Below are positions 35,349 to 47,700 of a stretch of DNA of 64,000 bases, one piece after another. Position 1 is the stretch's first letter; each line of letters starts with the position of its first letter. Where the stretch lies: the NCBI RefSeq assembly GCF_009727055.1, contig NC_052349.1, positions 35,086,134 through 35,150,133 of the forward strand, written 5' to 3'. The translations under genes were made by a program, and so were the position numbers. The notes under the pieces are model-generated. The model saw only the letters and a program-made list of their open reading frames with translations, was not told where the DNA came from and did not search any database. Origin of the DNA: Benincasa hispida (lineage: Eukaryota > Streptophyta > Magnoliopsida > Cucurbitales > Cucurbitaceae).

Positions 35349-36650
35349 TGTAACGACCCTAATTTCTAGTATGTTTCTAGGACATTACTCTATGCATGCA
35401 TATGCTTGGCAATACATTTCTTGAGGAATATTTAAATAAAAGAGATAAAATTTTTATTTCATTAAATAAAGCTCAAATAAAGAAGGAAGAGAATTCCACA
35501 AAAAAATTATCGTTTGGGGTACCTCTGACCCAACTTTAAAATAAATAACAATTAAATGAATCAATAAATGCAATCAATGAATGTTCATAAGTTTCTAAAA
35601 CTCCTAACTCCTAAACTAGACACTAGTGCATGAAACTTAAGTGTGGAAGCAATGACTCGTCCAAATGGCCAGGTCACGGATCTCTCTTGTCATTCGCCAA
35701 TCTATCTCCACCTTTACCTGAAAACATGGAAGGAAAAGGATGAGTATATAAGTATACTCAGTAAGGGACTCACTATCGGGCCCACTCCGTGATTTGTTAA
35801 CCTTCCCATCAAGGCACAAGTGTACAATCACATCGTAGGCATAGGCATAGGCATAAGCATAAGGAGCGAACACGAAGGTATGCTTTCATAAGTAGTGACC
35901 CCGGAGGCACAATCATAAACATAAGTGGTGGTCCCAAGGGGACACAACACATATGCATAAGGTGGGCCCGAAGGCTCACAACATGCGATGTGTATAGCCC
36001 AATGGAAGTGCTAACAGTCACTACAATCTTATACAGACATAAACATACAACCAAGGTCATAAATCATGCTAAGATCAACATAACAGTTTACAATTTATCC
36101 ATCCATCAAACACTGCTAGACCATATAATAGCAACATTCCATGACATAAGCGTAAGCTTTCAAAATTTTCATCTAACCAACAGGCATATCAAGGCATCTC
36201 ATACTAACGTAGGAACCAGTAGAAACACATGCTTGGGTTTGAAGGCTAACCGATAGTAAATCACTTACCTAAGTTTTTTACACAACGAGGAAGTTCAATG
36301 CAAGCACGATAGCAACGAAATCCCACACACTCGAAACGAACTCTCAACACTTCAAATGAGCAATCTGACCTTCCCACACAACAATATCAATGGTTTGAAA
36401 CAAATCACAGCAGCACAACCCATCCCACAAATGCATTGAAATTGCATCGACTTACTAAGAGTACCGAACTGCCCCAAACGAATCTTCACTTCCGTTGGAA
36501 ACTCCCTTCACCACCATAAGTTTCTGAATTCAACCACAAAATTTCATGGATAAATTAGATTTGACCCAAGAATAATCAATGACAAACGGCCTACCAACAG
36601 AACCCGAAACTTACCTCAAATACCAGAATCTGACAACTGGCAGAGTTGAG
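35349..36650 (-). mobile_element. Gypsy 3' LTR (right boundary uncertain)
   Basis: The block starts TGTAACGACCCTAATTTC at 35349 on the plus strand, the 3' end of the LTR in minus orientation. The first 280 bases repeat at 39214-39571. It includes a GCATAG-type hexamer repeat at about 35838-35862. Its other end lies somewhere between about 36590 and 36780, where RT text begins. Left flank is CTTTC (35344-35348). Confidence 0.7.
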
Positions 36651-36784
36651 GAGGAGTGACGCCGGCAAGGAAACAAAGGCTCTCAATAGCAAAAGATGGT
36701 GGCGACAGAAATTCGGTAGCGCGATGGCTGGACCAGGTCGGGCGATGTGGGCTGAGACGTCGGCATGGACGGGCGAACTGCAAG

Positions 36785-37693
36785 GATATCAATGTCCCTT
36801 ATCCTCAGTTGGTGGTAACCTAATCATAGGCCAATCTTGGAAAATACAGTAGCTCCTTGTATCTAGTCAAACAAATCATCAATCTTGGGAAGCGGGTATT
36901 TATTCTTGATGGTTACTTTATTCAATTCCCTGTAGTCTATGCATAAGCGTAACGATCCATCCTTTTTCTTTACGAATAACATCGGTGCACCCCAAGGAGA
37001 TACACTAGGCCGTATGAACCCTTTATCAAGCAGTTCCTGAAACTCGACCTTCAGTTTCTTCAATTTGGCCGGAGCCATTCTGTACGGATCTTTGAATATG
37101 GGAATAGTGACTGGCTTCAACTCGATCACAAAATCAATCTTTGTGGGTGGAGGCAAACCTGAAAGTTCTTCTAGAAACACATCGGGGTATGCTCTCACAA
37201 CTGGTTCTAAGGTTAAAGAAATCTCAGTTTCCTTGGTGTCAACTACGCTAGCCAAGATACTTCTGGTATTTTGGCTAATCAACCTCTTGGACTTCACAAC
37301 TGAAATCACCTTGGGCAAGACTACAGTCTTGGCCCCCTTGAACTTAAAGTTGGCTCCCCTATGAGGGTTAAATATCACTTCCTTATGAGAACAGTCTATA
37401 TTGGCATGATTGACACCCAACCAATCCATGCCCAAAATCACATCAAAGTCACGCATGTCTAACACTATTAGGGTCACATCAAGAGTGTGGTTCGCCATTT
37501 CTAACTGACAAGCTTTTATCTTTTCGCTTGCTATCATAATTTCTCCTGACAGAGTAGACACTGATAACACATAACCCAAGGGCTCTAAAACTAGCATAGC
37601 ATGCTTGAACAACGATGAAATGAAAGAGTGAGACAAGCCAGAATCAAATAACACTAAAGCATAGTGCCCCAAGACTGGGAGCATACCTGTCAC
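36785..37693 (-). pseudogene. Gypsy protease and reverse transcriptase N-terminal part
   Basis: The retropepsin-like segment reads [12 protein letters not shown], then [10 protein letters not shown] (residues near 20 and 90 of the 276-codon frame). RT begins at the [10 protein letters not shown] segment and continues through [17 protein letters not shown] to P-K-I-D-D-L-F-D. A stop follows at 36863. After it G-Y-H-Q-L-R-I-R-D is readable to about 36785, and then sequence switches to LTR. The YVDD region is absent. Confidence 0.85.
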
Positions 37694-38960
37694 TACTGTT
37701 CCAGAATGCTCAGCTTCTCGGCGGTTGGTGGCATAGACCCGACCATGCTACTGCTGTCAATTTGAACTACCTTGATGCGAACTCGAGGGCTGACCCTCTG
37801 TACTTCAGAACCAATACTAGGGTATTGGTCCGCCGTATGCCCTACATGCTTACATCTAAAGAAAGTCCCTGTGTCGATCAGACAACGTCCCTAATGACAC
37901 TTCCCACATGACTTGCACACCGGTCTATCCCTTCAGACTCCTCCTGAATGTGCCCTAGTGACCTGTCTGTGCTTTGAACCTTCTGCGGAGGCCTCGGTGC
38001 TTTCTGTTCACCTTTCCACTTCTGACCTCGAGTAGATTCTTTCGTCAAGGACATTAGAAACTCTATCCCTGAGGGACAACCCACACATGCTGTCGTTCAA
38101 AAAGCTGTTGCATAGGTGGGAAGCTCAAGAGCTTGCACAATACCTCGCACCCCGTCCCAAAGTCCATGCACAAATCTTTTAGCCCTTTTTGCTTCAGTGG
38201 ACACTAGATTAAGGGCGAGGCAAGATAGTCTGTCAATCTTCTCCTCGTACTCCTCTACTATCATGGTCCCCTGCTTCAGATTCATAAACTCAGTCTGCTT
38301 GTTATACCTCATGTGAGTAGAGAAGTACTTCTCGTAAAACCGCTCTTTGAACTGGTCCCAGGTTGCTTGGCCCCCACTAGCTTTTATCATTCTTTCAACT
38401 GAGCGCCACTAGCGCTTGGCATTATCAACAAGAACAAAGACAACACATTGCAACTTCTGCTTTTCTAGGTACTTCATGTACTGAAAAATCCCTTCCACAG
38501 TGGACAACCATAACCTTGCTTTAGTGGAGTCTTTTAGAGACCCATTAAATGTCGGAGGTCATCCTTCTTGAAGTTTCATAGATATCCAGCGTCCAAGGAA
38601 GAGCCTTCCACAGTGTGACTCGGTACCCTAACTTGATTCTGAACTTGTGGTGTCGGGGCCAGCGAGAATGACACTTGTTGTGACTGTGCGTGCTGAGCTA
38701 TTTGCTCAGCCACAATATCCCTTAGTTGCCCTACCACAGCTTGTGTGACGACATTCCCAATAGTTGCAGCCATGGCAATGTACTCTACTGGAATCTTTGA
38801 GGAGGACGATCCTGGCGGGGGCACAATCGAAGTTCGAGGCCCGCTCCTTGGTCTAACCCATTGCCAGATTAACCTAGAAGGGTCAAGAGGCAACGAGTCC
38901 CGCCTTCTTGGATTTGCACCTCAGGGTCTTGTACGTTAAGGTTCTGCTCCCCAACTACAT
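37694..38960 (-). pseudogene. Gypsy gag remnant
   Basis: Retrotrans_gag-type words W-D-Q-F-K-E-R-F-Y-E-K-Y-F-S and V-E-E-Y-E-E-K-I-D-R-L-S lie at 38390-38097. The N-terminal, Pro/Ser/Gln-rich part is at 38893-38576. A zinc-knuckle-like zone with C-K-x-C-G-x-H text (about 37910-37840) is degenerate. Stops separate all parts. Confidence 0.75.
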
Positions 38961-39198
38961 TCTTACCTCGACTGCCGCTTTCTCTAGTTCGTGGTGCCAT
39001 ACCTAATAACCACACGGAATGCTTAAAAAAACGCTAGCAGGGAAACCAGTCAAAATGACTGTACAACAGGTAAAATTTCATACATAATTCCCTAGAGAAC
39101 TTTAAACGACATACTTGGCGATGACGAGAGACACATTTATGGCCATAAGGAATAGTTTGGACTCACGATGTAAGTCAGTGTACAGAACCTAAAACTTA

Positions 39199-39212
39199 GG
39201 CTCCGATACTAA
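39199..39212 (-). promoter_or_regulatory. Primer-binding site of the gypsy element
   Basis: The minus strand reads TTAGTATCGGAGCC next to the LTR end at 39214, a variant of the Met-tRNA type site. Confidence 0.7.
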
Positions 39213-39213
39213 C

Positions 39214-39571
39214 TGTAACGACCCTAATTTCTAGTATGATTCTAGGACGCTACTCTATGCATGCATATGCTTGGCAATACATTTCTCGAGGAATATTTAA
39301 ATATAAGAGATAAAATTTTTATTTCATTAAATAAAGATCAAATAAATAAGGAAGAGAATTTCTAAAAAAAGAATTTACCGTTTGGGGTACCCTAGACCCA
39401 ACATTAAAATAAATAACAATTAAATGAATCAATAAATGCAATCAAGGAATGTTCATAGGTTTTTAAAACTCCTAACTCCTAAACCAAACACTAGTGCACG
39501 AAACCTACGTGTGGAAACAATGACTCGTCTAAATGATCAGGTCATGAATCTTTCTTGTCATTCGTCAATCT
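39214..39571 (-). mobile_element. Gypsy 5' LTR fragment
   Basis: Matches 35349-35700 closely, with about one difference in ten bases. It ends at 39571 where the copia LTR starts; the remainder of this LTR was not found to the right of the copia complex. Confidence 0.85.
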
Positions 39572-42500
39572 TGTTGGGGTTGATGCCCTAAATCTCGTAG
39601 GGTCCTGTAGTTTGTAAACACATGTATGAACATATTTTTGATATAATAATATGAGATATTTTATTCATTACAGTCTATGAAATATTAGATATTTTAGTTG
39701 CATTAACCACAAACCAATAAACTAAGATCCCTGGTTGTTTATGTAACTTAAGCATATATGTGGAGACATACAAGTAGATCGTGTTTTAAGTGATAACCTA
39801 AATGGTCTGTAGTATATGGATAAAAGAGGGAAACCTTATCCTGGTGACGCTACGAATGGGATGCTCTATACAAAGGAGTTTGTATAAGACCGGACCACGA
39901 AATGTTTAGTCTCGTTATATAACACCATTTATGTTGGGTTTTATGTCCTGAAACTCATGGTATGTAAACAATGGACCTTATTCTGATAATTCAATAAAGG
40001 TGTTATTGAATAATTCTATTGTTTAAATAGAAATCCAATAAACCTAAAAGTCCCTTGACTATTGGATGAGTACTTAAACTTTATGTGGAGACATAAAGGT
40101 GGATCAAGTTCGAGTAAATAGTCAAAATGATCTATAGTACATGGATAAGGTTGGGTACCTTATTTTGGTAACACTATTGGATACGACCTGCTCAGTAGTT
40201 GTTGCAAGGAGTTGTAAAGTGCTACAAACGGAGTGATCCTAATTCGTTCATGTTAGACATGAGGAGTGAGGGTTTCTTCGTGCAAAAGATTTTGTACAAG
40301 ATCGGACCACGAAATGAGTCATTCTTACTTTATAAAGCTATTTACTATTTAAGACTGATTATTTCAAAGTGATGACCTAGGTAACTTGACCTTAATCCTG
40401 AGCTAACTATGAACTCCTGTTTATCTGGGATTGCCCTTAGATTTGCATAGGTGAGGGTTGGCTCAACAACGTCAGCTCAATATAACTACCATTTCAGGGG
40501 TAAGACTAGATAGATAGCTGGGGACATAGGGTGCAAGAGAGAATTCACTCCTACCCGCTTTAGAGATGTAGAGAGGTTGTTCCCTTAAGTGTTGATTCTA
40601 GGGCTTGAACAAGGGATCCTGCCCTCTCATTTGGCATGAGAGAGACTCGGTTTTGTGATTGGATCACAAAACAATTGTTCATTAGGGGATCAGTGGGGAC
40701 TTAAGAAACAAGAGGTAATTTTTGGGGTAAAACAGAGATTTGACCCAGCCGTTATTACGAACAACCTGTGAAGGGTTAACTTACTAATCATGGTTATATC
40801 AAGTGGACATAATATATCTACAGTGAGGAGAGTTCAACTATGGGTTTTAGTGAAGTGACCCATTAGTTAACGAATCGGGGTTAGATCGGTCTAATGAGTT
40901 TAGTCGATTAATCTCGGATCGTTAGAGCCCATGATCTGTAGGTCCATGAGGTCCCTCTACTAGCTCAGAAATGGATTAGCTCTAGAGTAGTGTGATAAGT
41001 TAATTTGAAATGTTCAAATTAGAATCAAATGGAATTGGAGAAAATATATTTAAATATGATTTAAATATATGAAGATGAATTTGTGTAAAAATTATTTAAT
41101 ATTGGATATTAAATTAATTAGAATTATTTAAAATGTTTAAATAATTATTTATTAATTTTATTAGAAAATTAATTTGTAAAATTAATAAATTTTGATTTTA
41201 GAAATACAATATGATTTTAAAATCAAAATAATTTTCGAAAATTGAAAAATTACACAAAATTGAAAATGGGTTTTTCATCTTCAACTAGCTTACATGGAAC
41301 CCACCTTCTTCTTTCGTTTACTCCAAGCATGAGCTGCATTCCATGCAACACATCTCTTTGCATGATAGTCTTCAATATATGGAAGAGATTGAGTGAAGAA
41401 AGGGTTGGTGAACCGATTGAATTTTTGCTAAAAAATTCGGATGAAGAAGGTATTCTTCAATGGGTTGATAGAGTGAGCTTTCTAAAAAAAAAACTTTCTT
41501 AACAAGAATGCATCAACAAAACTGCCATTCCATATAGATCGTCGTCGCATAAACTTTGAGGAGAATGCTCTCCATTAGTTTTCCAAAGCCAGGGATTGGT
41601 CTTCCGATTGGAAAAACATTGCCTAGTGCATCAAAATTTCCTATTTTAGTTTCCCTTTTTTGTTTGTCTTTACGAGTTGAGTAAACAAATAAAAAAGCAA
41701 ACAGATTCTGAATTTCATATAGCTCGAATCATTCTCAGATGCCCCGAAAGGCATCATTTCCTTGTTTGTTGGGTTGGTTATATTCCCTTTGATTTCAGCT
41801 TATTTTGAGTCCCACAACTCAATCTAGAGCACCAAAAGGATAGTAGGGAAGATCTTGTGGTGGTATACACAAGAATATTGGAGGATTTTGCAACTAGAAA
41901 ATGAAGATTTCAATGGTTCGGCCAAGGTATGTACATGAAACCCATTATACTCTATTTTTAGCATTTTTTTATGTCAAAATTAATCAATTAGAGTGCTTAT
42001 GGATCCTGATTTCTTCCGCTGCGTAATGGTGTTGATCCAACAATCTATGACAAAGACTTTCATTTCACTAGGATGACCATAGGTAACATGACCTTAATCC
42101 TCAGTGAGTTATGAACTTTTGCCTATGAGGGCGGTTCTTTGATTTACATGGGTACGATTGACCAAATCGCTGACTCAAACCTACCACTTTGGGGATTCGT
42201 CTAATTCGGGAGCTGAGAACTCAGCTACACAAGATGGGATTCACTCCTTCCTCAAAGAAGGGGTAAGTAGATAAATTGTTCCCTTAAGGGCTGATTCCGA
42301 GGCTTGAACAATGTGGCGCCATACCTTCTCTTGATCCGAGAAGGGTTTACTCATAGTAGGACTATGATGAATTGTTCATTAGAGAAATCAGTGGTACTTA
42401 AGAAGTTAGATGTAACTACTGGGGGAAAACGATAAATTGGCCCAGTTGTACTACGAGCGATTTGTGAAAGGTCATCGTACTATTAATTGGTTATATCCGA

Positions 42501-43513
42501 TAGACACAGAAATATATTTGTAGTGCGAAGAGTGTAGCTGTCGGTCTTTAGTGGAGTTTTCGGTAGTTAACGGATGGTGGATATTGTGATTGAAGAGTTT
42601 AGTCAGTTATTCACGTACCGCTGGAACTGCAAGCTATAGGTCCATAAGGTTCCCTTGGTAGCTCAATGGATTCATGTTGAGAATCAGTTTTTGGGTTGAT
42701 TTGAAGTGTTCAAATTAACAAAAGAGAATTTGATTATATATGATATAATTAAATTAACTCAGTTATATGGAATATAATTGATTTTATATATTAGATACAT
42801 CAATTGGATGAATTAATGAAAGAGAAAAAGAACTATGGTTTATATATTGCATGAGATGTGATATTAAAACTATAGGTTATAAATATAATATTTATTTATA
42901 ATTAAATTAATTATGAGATAATTGATTTTGGCCTTTTCTCAGAATAACCAACTTAGTGGGAAGTTATAATTAGTTATGGTAATTGATGGATAAAATAAAA
43001 ATCGTTTTCATTTTTTCATAATTGAACATGCATTAACCAAAAAGCTATATGATAGCTTGAGAGAATAAACGATCGTGCATCGAGCTTTTCTATATGATAG
43101 TCGCTCACTTCTAAACGGTCAAGTACCTAAGTCTACACGATAGACTCATGTCTTCTCCCACTTACTCGATCGTCTACACGATCGTTCAATTCCTTCTTCC
43201 CTCTACCAAATCCATACAGAGCCCACAACTTCTAGATTCTCACACTGAGAATACTGAGGTAGCCTCGTGGTAGTGTCTGCTTGCTATTCGAGGGTCGAGG
43301 GTCGAGTGTTACTCGATTGTGTTTGAGGATTCTATAAGTTCGCACTTTTTGCTGAGGTGTTGAATTCGTGTTGTTGAGTGTTCGTGCTATTGAATGTTCG
43401 TGTTGTTAGATCGAAGGATACGAGAAGAAATGTTCTTCAAGGGTATGTTCACTCGATCTTTAGTATTTTCCTTTGGAAGCATGCTGTAATTTCAAATTTG
43501 TGCATAACTGATA
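39572..43513 (+). mobile_element. Copia 5' LTR split by a nested solo LTR
   Basis: The LTR starts TGTTGGGGTTGATGCC at 39572, runs to 39932, and resumes at 42048 after the insertion at 39933-42042. It follows the 3' LTR copy (51035-51228, 53372-54195, 56164 on) and the inverted copy (53371-51237) in order. The right part contains several ACGATCGT palindromes (43060-43190). Homology stops near 43513 (GCATAACTGATAAC) before the expected LTR end, so the end and the PBS are replaced by other DNA. Left flank AATCT (39567-39571) is the expected target copy. Confidence 0.8.
39933..42042 (+). mobile_element. Solo copia LTR nested in a copia 5' LTR
   Basis: It starts TGTTGGGTTTTATGTCC and ends GTTGATCCAACA. 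Flanks are ATTTA (39928-39932) and ATCTA (42043-42047), a 5-bp duplication with one substitution. The surrounding LTR text is continuous across it, as judged from the copies at 53560-53640 and 52920. The ORF at 41242-41502 is an accidental frame. Confidence 0.85.
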
Positions 43514-44250
43514 ACAGGTAGAAATACACGTTATTATAGCTCAAATAAGTAAAACAATGAGAGAATGTGGCGGTAAAAATAAACAATATCATGTTCAAAA
43601 GCGCTAAACTGTAGAAATTGCGATCGCATACACCCATCATATAAAAGCAGTTAATTTACTTATTTTGTGCAGGAAAAATGCGTTGGCGCAAGTAAAATTG
43701 TGACCCAAGGAATTAAGCGTCCACACACTTGAAAGATTGTGATCGCAAAGTCATGTGATCGTATGCGAGCGTGAGAAGTTGCTAAAAAAGGTGGTCGCAT
43801 AAAGACTGCGCATCAAGGTGACAACACAATAAATCACGATGGGAAAGAAAGTTGATAACGGTCGAATCCAAATTTAGTTGACAAGCTGTTAAAGCCACAC
43901 TATAGCAAGTACACTCAACTTTCGATGACCATTAATCGGCACACTAGAGCAGGAGATTTAATGACCGCCCATCATTGCAATCATTAGAGAGAAAGGCTGT
44001 TTCACCTTGAGCTCTATAAATACCGAAGGCCACCATTGTAAAAGGGTTATCAGATATATCATTTATACAAGTTAGAGAGTCGTTAGTCTATTCACATACA
44101 TACTCATACTTATACTTAGAGGACGAAGACAAACAAGGAGATGAGGAAGCCGAGAGATCATTCCTGGACAGATCGAGAGACTGCTGAAAAGCGCTACAAA
44201 GGGAGAGAGGGCCAACACTTGCGAGAGCAAGAATATTCATCTGGATCGCC
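43514..44250 (+). mobile_element. Unidentified LTR-like block with TATA box
   Basis: Unrelated to the surrounding copia LTR. It has a CTATAAATACC motif (about 44012-44022) followed by text typical of a transcription start in LTRs (ACCATTGTAAAAGGGTT). No matching second copy is in this window. Tat/Ogre-like gypsy LTR is one possibility. Both ends are unclear. Confidence 0.4.
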
Positions 44251-44756
44251 TTCATAGGTAGGAGTTCACAACTCAACAAGAATTTAGGTCATGTCACCTA
44301 TGGTCATCTTGGTTAAATGTAAGTCTCTATCATGAACGGTGTTATATAATGAGACTATTCATTTCATGGTTCAGTCTTATACAAACTCTTTTGTTTAGAA
44401 CACCTCTGCTCACATTTCTCTATATGAATGATCAAGAGCAGATCATTTGTAGCAGTTTACAACAATTGTAATATCTACAAAGTGGGTCGTATTTGTAGTG
44501 TCACAAAGATAAGGTACCCAACCTTATCCAACTACTACAGACCATTTGGGTTATTACTTAAACATGATCCACCTATATGTCCCTACATACATGTTTAAGC
44601 TACATAAGATAACCTTGGATGTTAGTTTATTGGTTTGTGGGTAAATTCTAATAAATGTGAATACAACATCTCATCTTATATTAAATAAATAAAATGTTTA
44701 TATATAACAATTACAAACTACATAATCAACGAGATTTAGGGCATCAATCTCAACAA
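44251..44756 (-). mobile_element. Inverted copia LTR fragment
   Basis: On the minus strand it begins TGTTGAGATTGATGCCC at 44756 and follows the 39572-type LTR for about 500 bases, then stops. It lies where the 5' part of the leader of the host element should be. Confidence 0.75.
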
Positions 44757-47700
44757 ATTACTCTTCGATGGCTTTTATCCTAAATCGCTAATGTATCATT
44801 GTAAAAATTAGATGTCACATATGGTACATTAAAATTTTGCTAAACTTAATTGGTTTTAATAGGTTATGCATGTATCTAATATACATAACTTGAATGATTT
44901 CAACAAACTTCAAAATGACTAGGGTTACAATCAACTTGTTAAGTGTCGATAAATTAACTGGTGACAACTACACTAGTTGGAAAAATATGATCAATGCTAT
45001 ACTTATCATTGACTACCTCAGGTTTGTCCCATTTAAGGAGTGTCCTCAGGTTCCCCTTGCTAATTCATCTCGAAATGTTTGGAATACATATGAAAAGTGG
45101 ATAAAGGAAAATGAAAAGGTTAGAGTGTATATTCTTTCCAACACTAAAGTTTTGGAAAAGAAAAATGAATTCATGGTCACTGCATGAGAGATTATGGATT
45201 CATTGCGAGAGATGTTTGGACAACTATCCTCAAAGATCAAGCATAATGCTCTAAAGTTCATTGGTAATGCTTGTATGCAAGAGGGGTCCTCAGTACGAGA
45301 ACACGTTCTCAATATTACGGTCCACTTCGATGTGACTGAAATGAGCGGGGCTTGTCATTGATGAGGCTAGTCAAGTTAGCTTTATTCTGAAACCTCTGCC
45401 GGAGAGTTTACTATAGTTTCATAGCAATGTTGTTATGAACAAGCTAGATTACACCCTGACCACCCTCTTGAACAAGCTACAGACTTTCAAGTCCCTGATG
45501 AAAGTGAAGAGTCAAAAGGGAGAGATAAATGTTGCCACGTCCTCTAGGAAGTTCCATAGAGGTTCGACCTTTAGAACTAAGTTTGTACCATCTTCATCTG
45601 GCACTAGGAAGTGAAAGAAGAAGAAAAGAGGTTAGGTGAATAAAACTAAGAAGAAAAAAAGAGGTTAGGTGAATAAAACTAACCCTGCTGCAACCAAGAA
45701 GGGAAAGAAGGCCAAGATTGCCAAAGGAAACTATTTCCACTACAACTAGAAGAGACATTAGAAACGAAACTGTCCCAAGTATTTGGCGGAGAAAGAGAAG
45801 GTCAACCAAAGTAAATGTAATTTACTAGTTTTAGAAACTTGTTTAGTAGAGAATGATGATTCGACCTGGATAATTGATTTAGTGCCCACTAATCACGTTT
45901 GTTCTTCTTTTCACGGAGTTAATTCCTAGCAGTAGCTCGAGACTGACGAGATGACGATGCAGGTTGGAACAAGACATGTTGTTTCACTAGTGGCTATAGG
46001 AGGCATAAATTTTCTCTTCCAGAAATATTTTCTTGTTTTGAACAATGTGTATATGGTTCTTGGTCTGAAAAGAAACTTGATTTTTGTGTAGAGTAATTTA
46101 TTTGTGCTAAGGTCGTTAGCAACTAAAGCACTTCTTAATACTGAAATATTTAGAACTGCAGCAAGTCAACGTAAAAGATAAAAAATATTTCTCCTAAAGA
46201 GAATGCACATCTTTGGGATTTGAGATTATGTCACATTAATCTCAATAAGATTGAGAGATTGGTCAAGAGTAGACTTCTAAGTGAGTTAGAAGAAAACTTT
46301 TTACCTATATGTAAGTCATGCCTTGAAGGCAAAATAACAAAAATCCTTTTACTGGAAAAGATTATAGAGCTAAAGAACATAAAATTTGTACATTCAAACC
46401 TCTGTGGTCCTATGAATGTTAAGGCAAGAGAAGAGTTTGAATATTTCTTCTCTTTCCTAGATGATTATTCAAGATATGAGTATCTTTATCTAATGCAATA
46501 CAAGTCTGAAGCTCTTGAAAAGTTCAAAAAGTATCAGGCTAAAATTGAGAATTCATTGAGTAAAACAATTAAAACACTTCGATCGAATCAAGTTAGAGAT
46601 ATTTGGATTTAAGATTCCAAAACTATATGATAGAACATATAGTTGCATTCCAACTCTTGACATTTGGTACACCTCAGCGAAATGGTCTATCAGAAAGGAG
46701 AAATAGAACATTGTTAGACATGGTTCGGTCTATGATGAGTTATACTTATTTACCTGATTTGTTTTAGGTTATGCAATAATGACTGCAACTTATATTTTGA
46801 ACAATATTCCATCCAAAAGTATTTATGAAATTTCTTTGGAATTATGAACAGGTTGTAAAGGTGGTTTACGAAGCTTCAGGATTTGGGGTTGCCAACACAT
46901 GTGCTCGAGGAAAATCCAAAGAAATCGAAATCTCGTTCAAAGTTATGCCTATTTGCATGTTATCCCAAAGAAACGAGTGGTGACTACTTCTATGACTCTA
47001 AAGAAAATAAAGTATTTAAGTCGACAAATGATATATTTTTAGAAGAGGGTCACATTAAGGAGCATAACCGCGTAGTAAAATCGTGTTGAATGAGCTTTCC
47101 AGTGAAACTACTAAAACTTCAACAAGAGTTGTTGAAAAGGATAATACATCAACAAAAGTTGTTGATGTTGGTTCATCTAGTCAAGCACATCCACCTCAAG
47201 AGTTGAGGGTGCCTTGGCATAGTGGGAGGATTCTAAAACTACCTGCTCGTTATATGGGTTTAATAGAAACTTTAACCATCATATCAGATGGCGACATTGA
47301 GGATCTATTGATCTATAAATAGGCAATGAATGATGTCGACCAAGATGAATGGGTTAAGGCTATGGATCATAAAATGGAGTTTATGTACTTCAATTTAGTC
47401 TAGGATCTTGTAGGTCAACCTGATGAGATAAAACCTATAGGTTGCAAATAGATCTACAAGAGGAAAAGAGGTGTAGATAGTAAGGTGCAAAGCTTTAAGG
47501 CTAAACTGGTGGTAAAATGTTATACATAGGTTAAAGGAGTGGATTATGTAAAAACTTTCTCACCTGTTGCCATGCTTAAGTCTATCCAGATTCTTTTGTC
47601 CTTTGCCACATATTATGACTATGAAATATGGCAAATAAACATCAAGACTGCTTTTCTGAATGGAAATCTTGAGAAGACCATCTACATGTAGCAACCAGAT

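Larger units (their letters stand above)
35349..39571 (-). mobile_element. Ty3/gypsy element, minus strand, internally deleted
   Basis: Order on the minus strand: 5' LTR part (39571-39214), PBS, gag (38893-38097), zinc knuckle region, protease (37693-37350), RT start (37340-36785), then directly the 3' LTR. Integrase, RNase H and most RT are missing, so a large deletion joins RT to LTR. The gag/protease/RT words fit the chromovirus (Tekay/Del-like) lineage by my recollection. The 5' LTR is cut by a copia LTR at 39572. Confidence 0.85.

Noticed and set aside
41242..41502. 86-codon ORF in the solo LTR
   Set aside because: No domain; it lies in LTR sequence and has no matching frame in related LTR copies.
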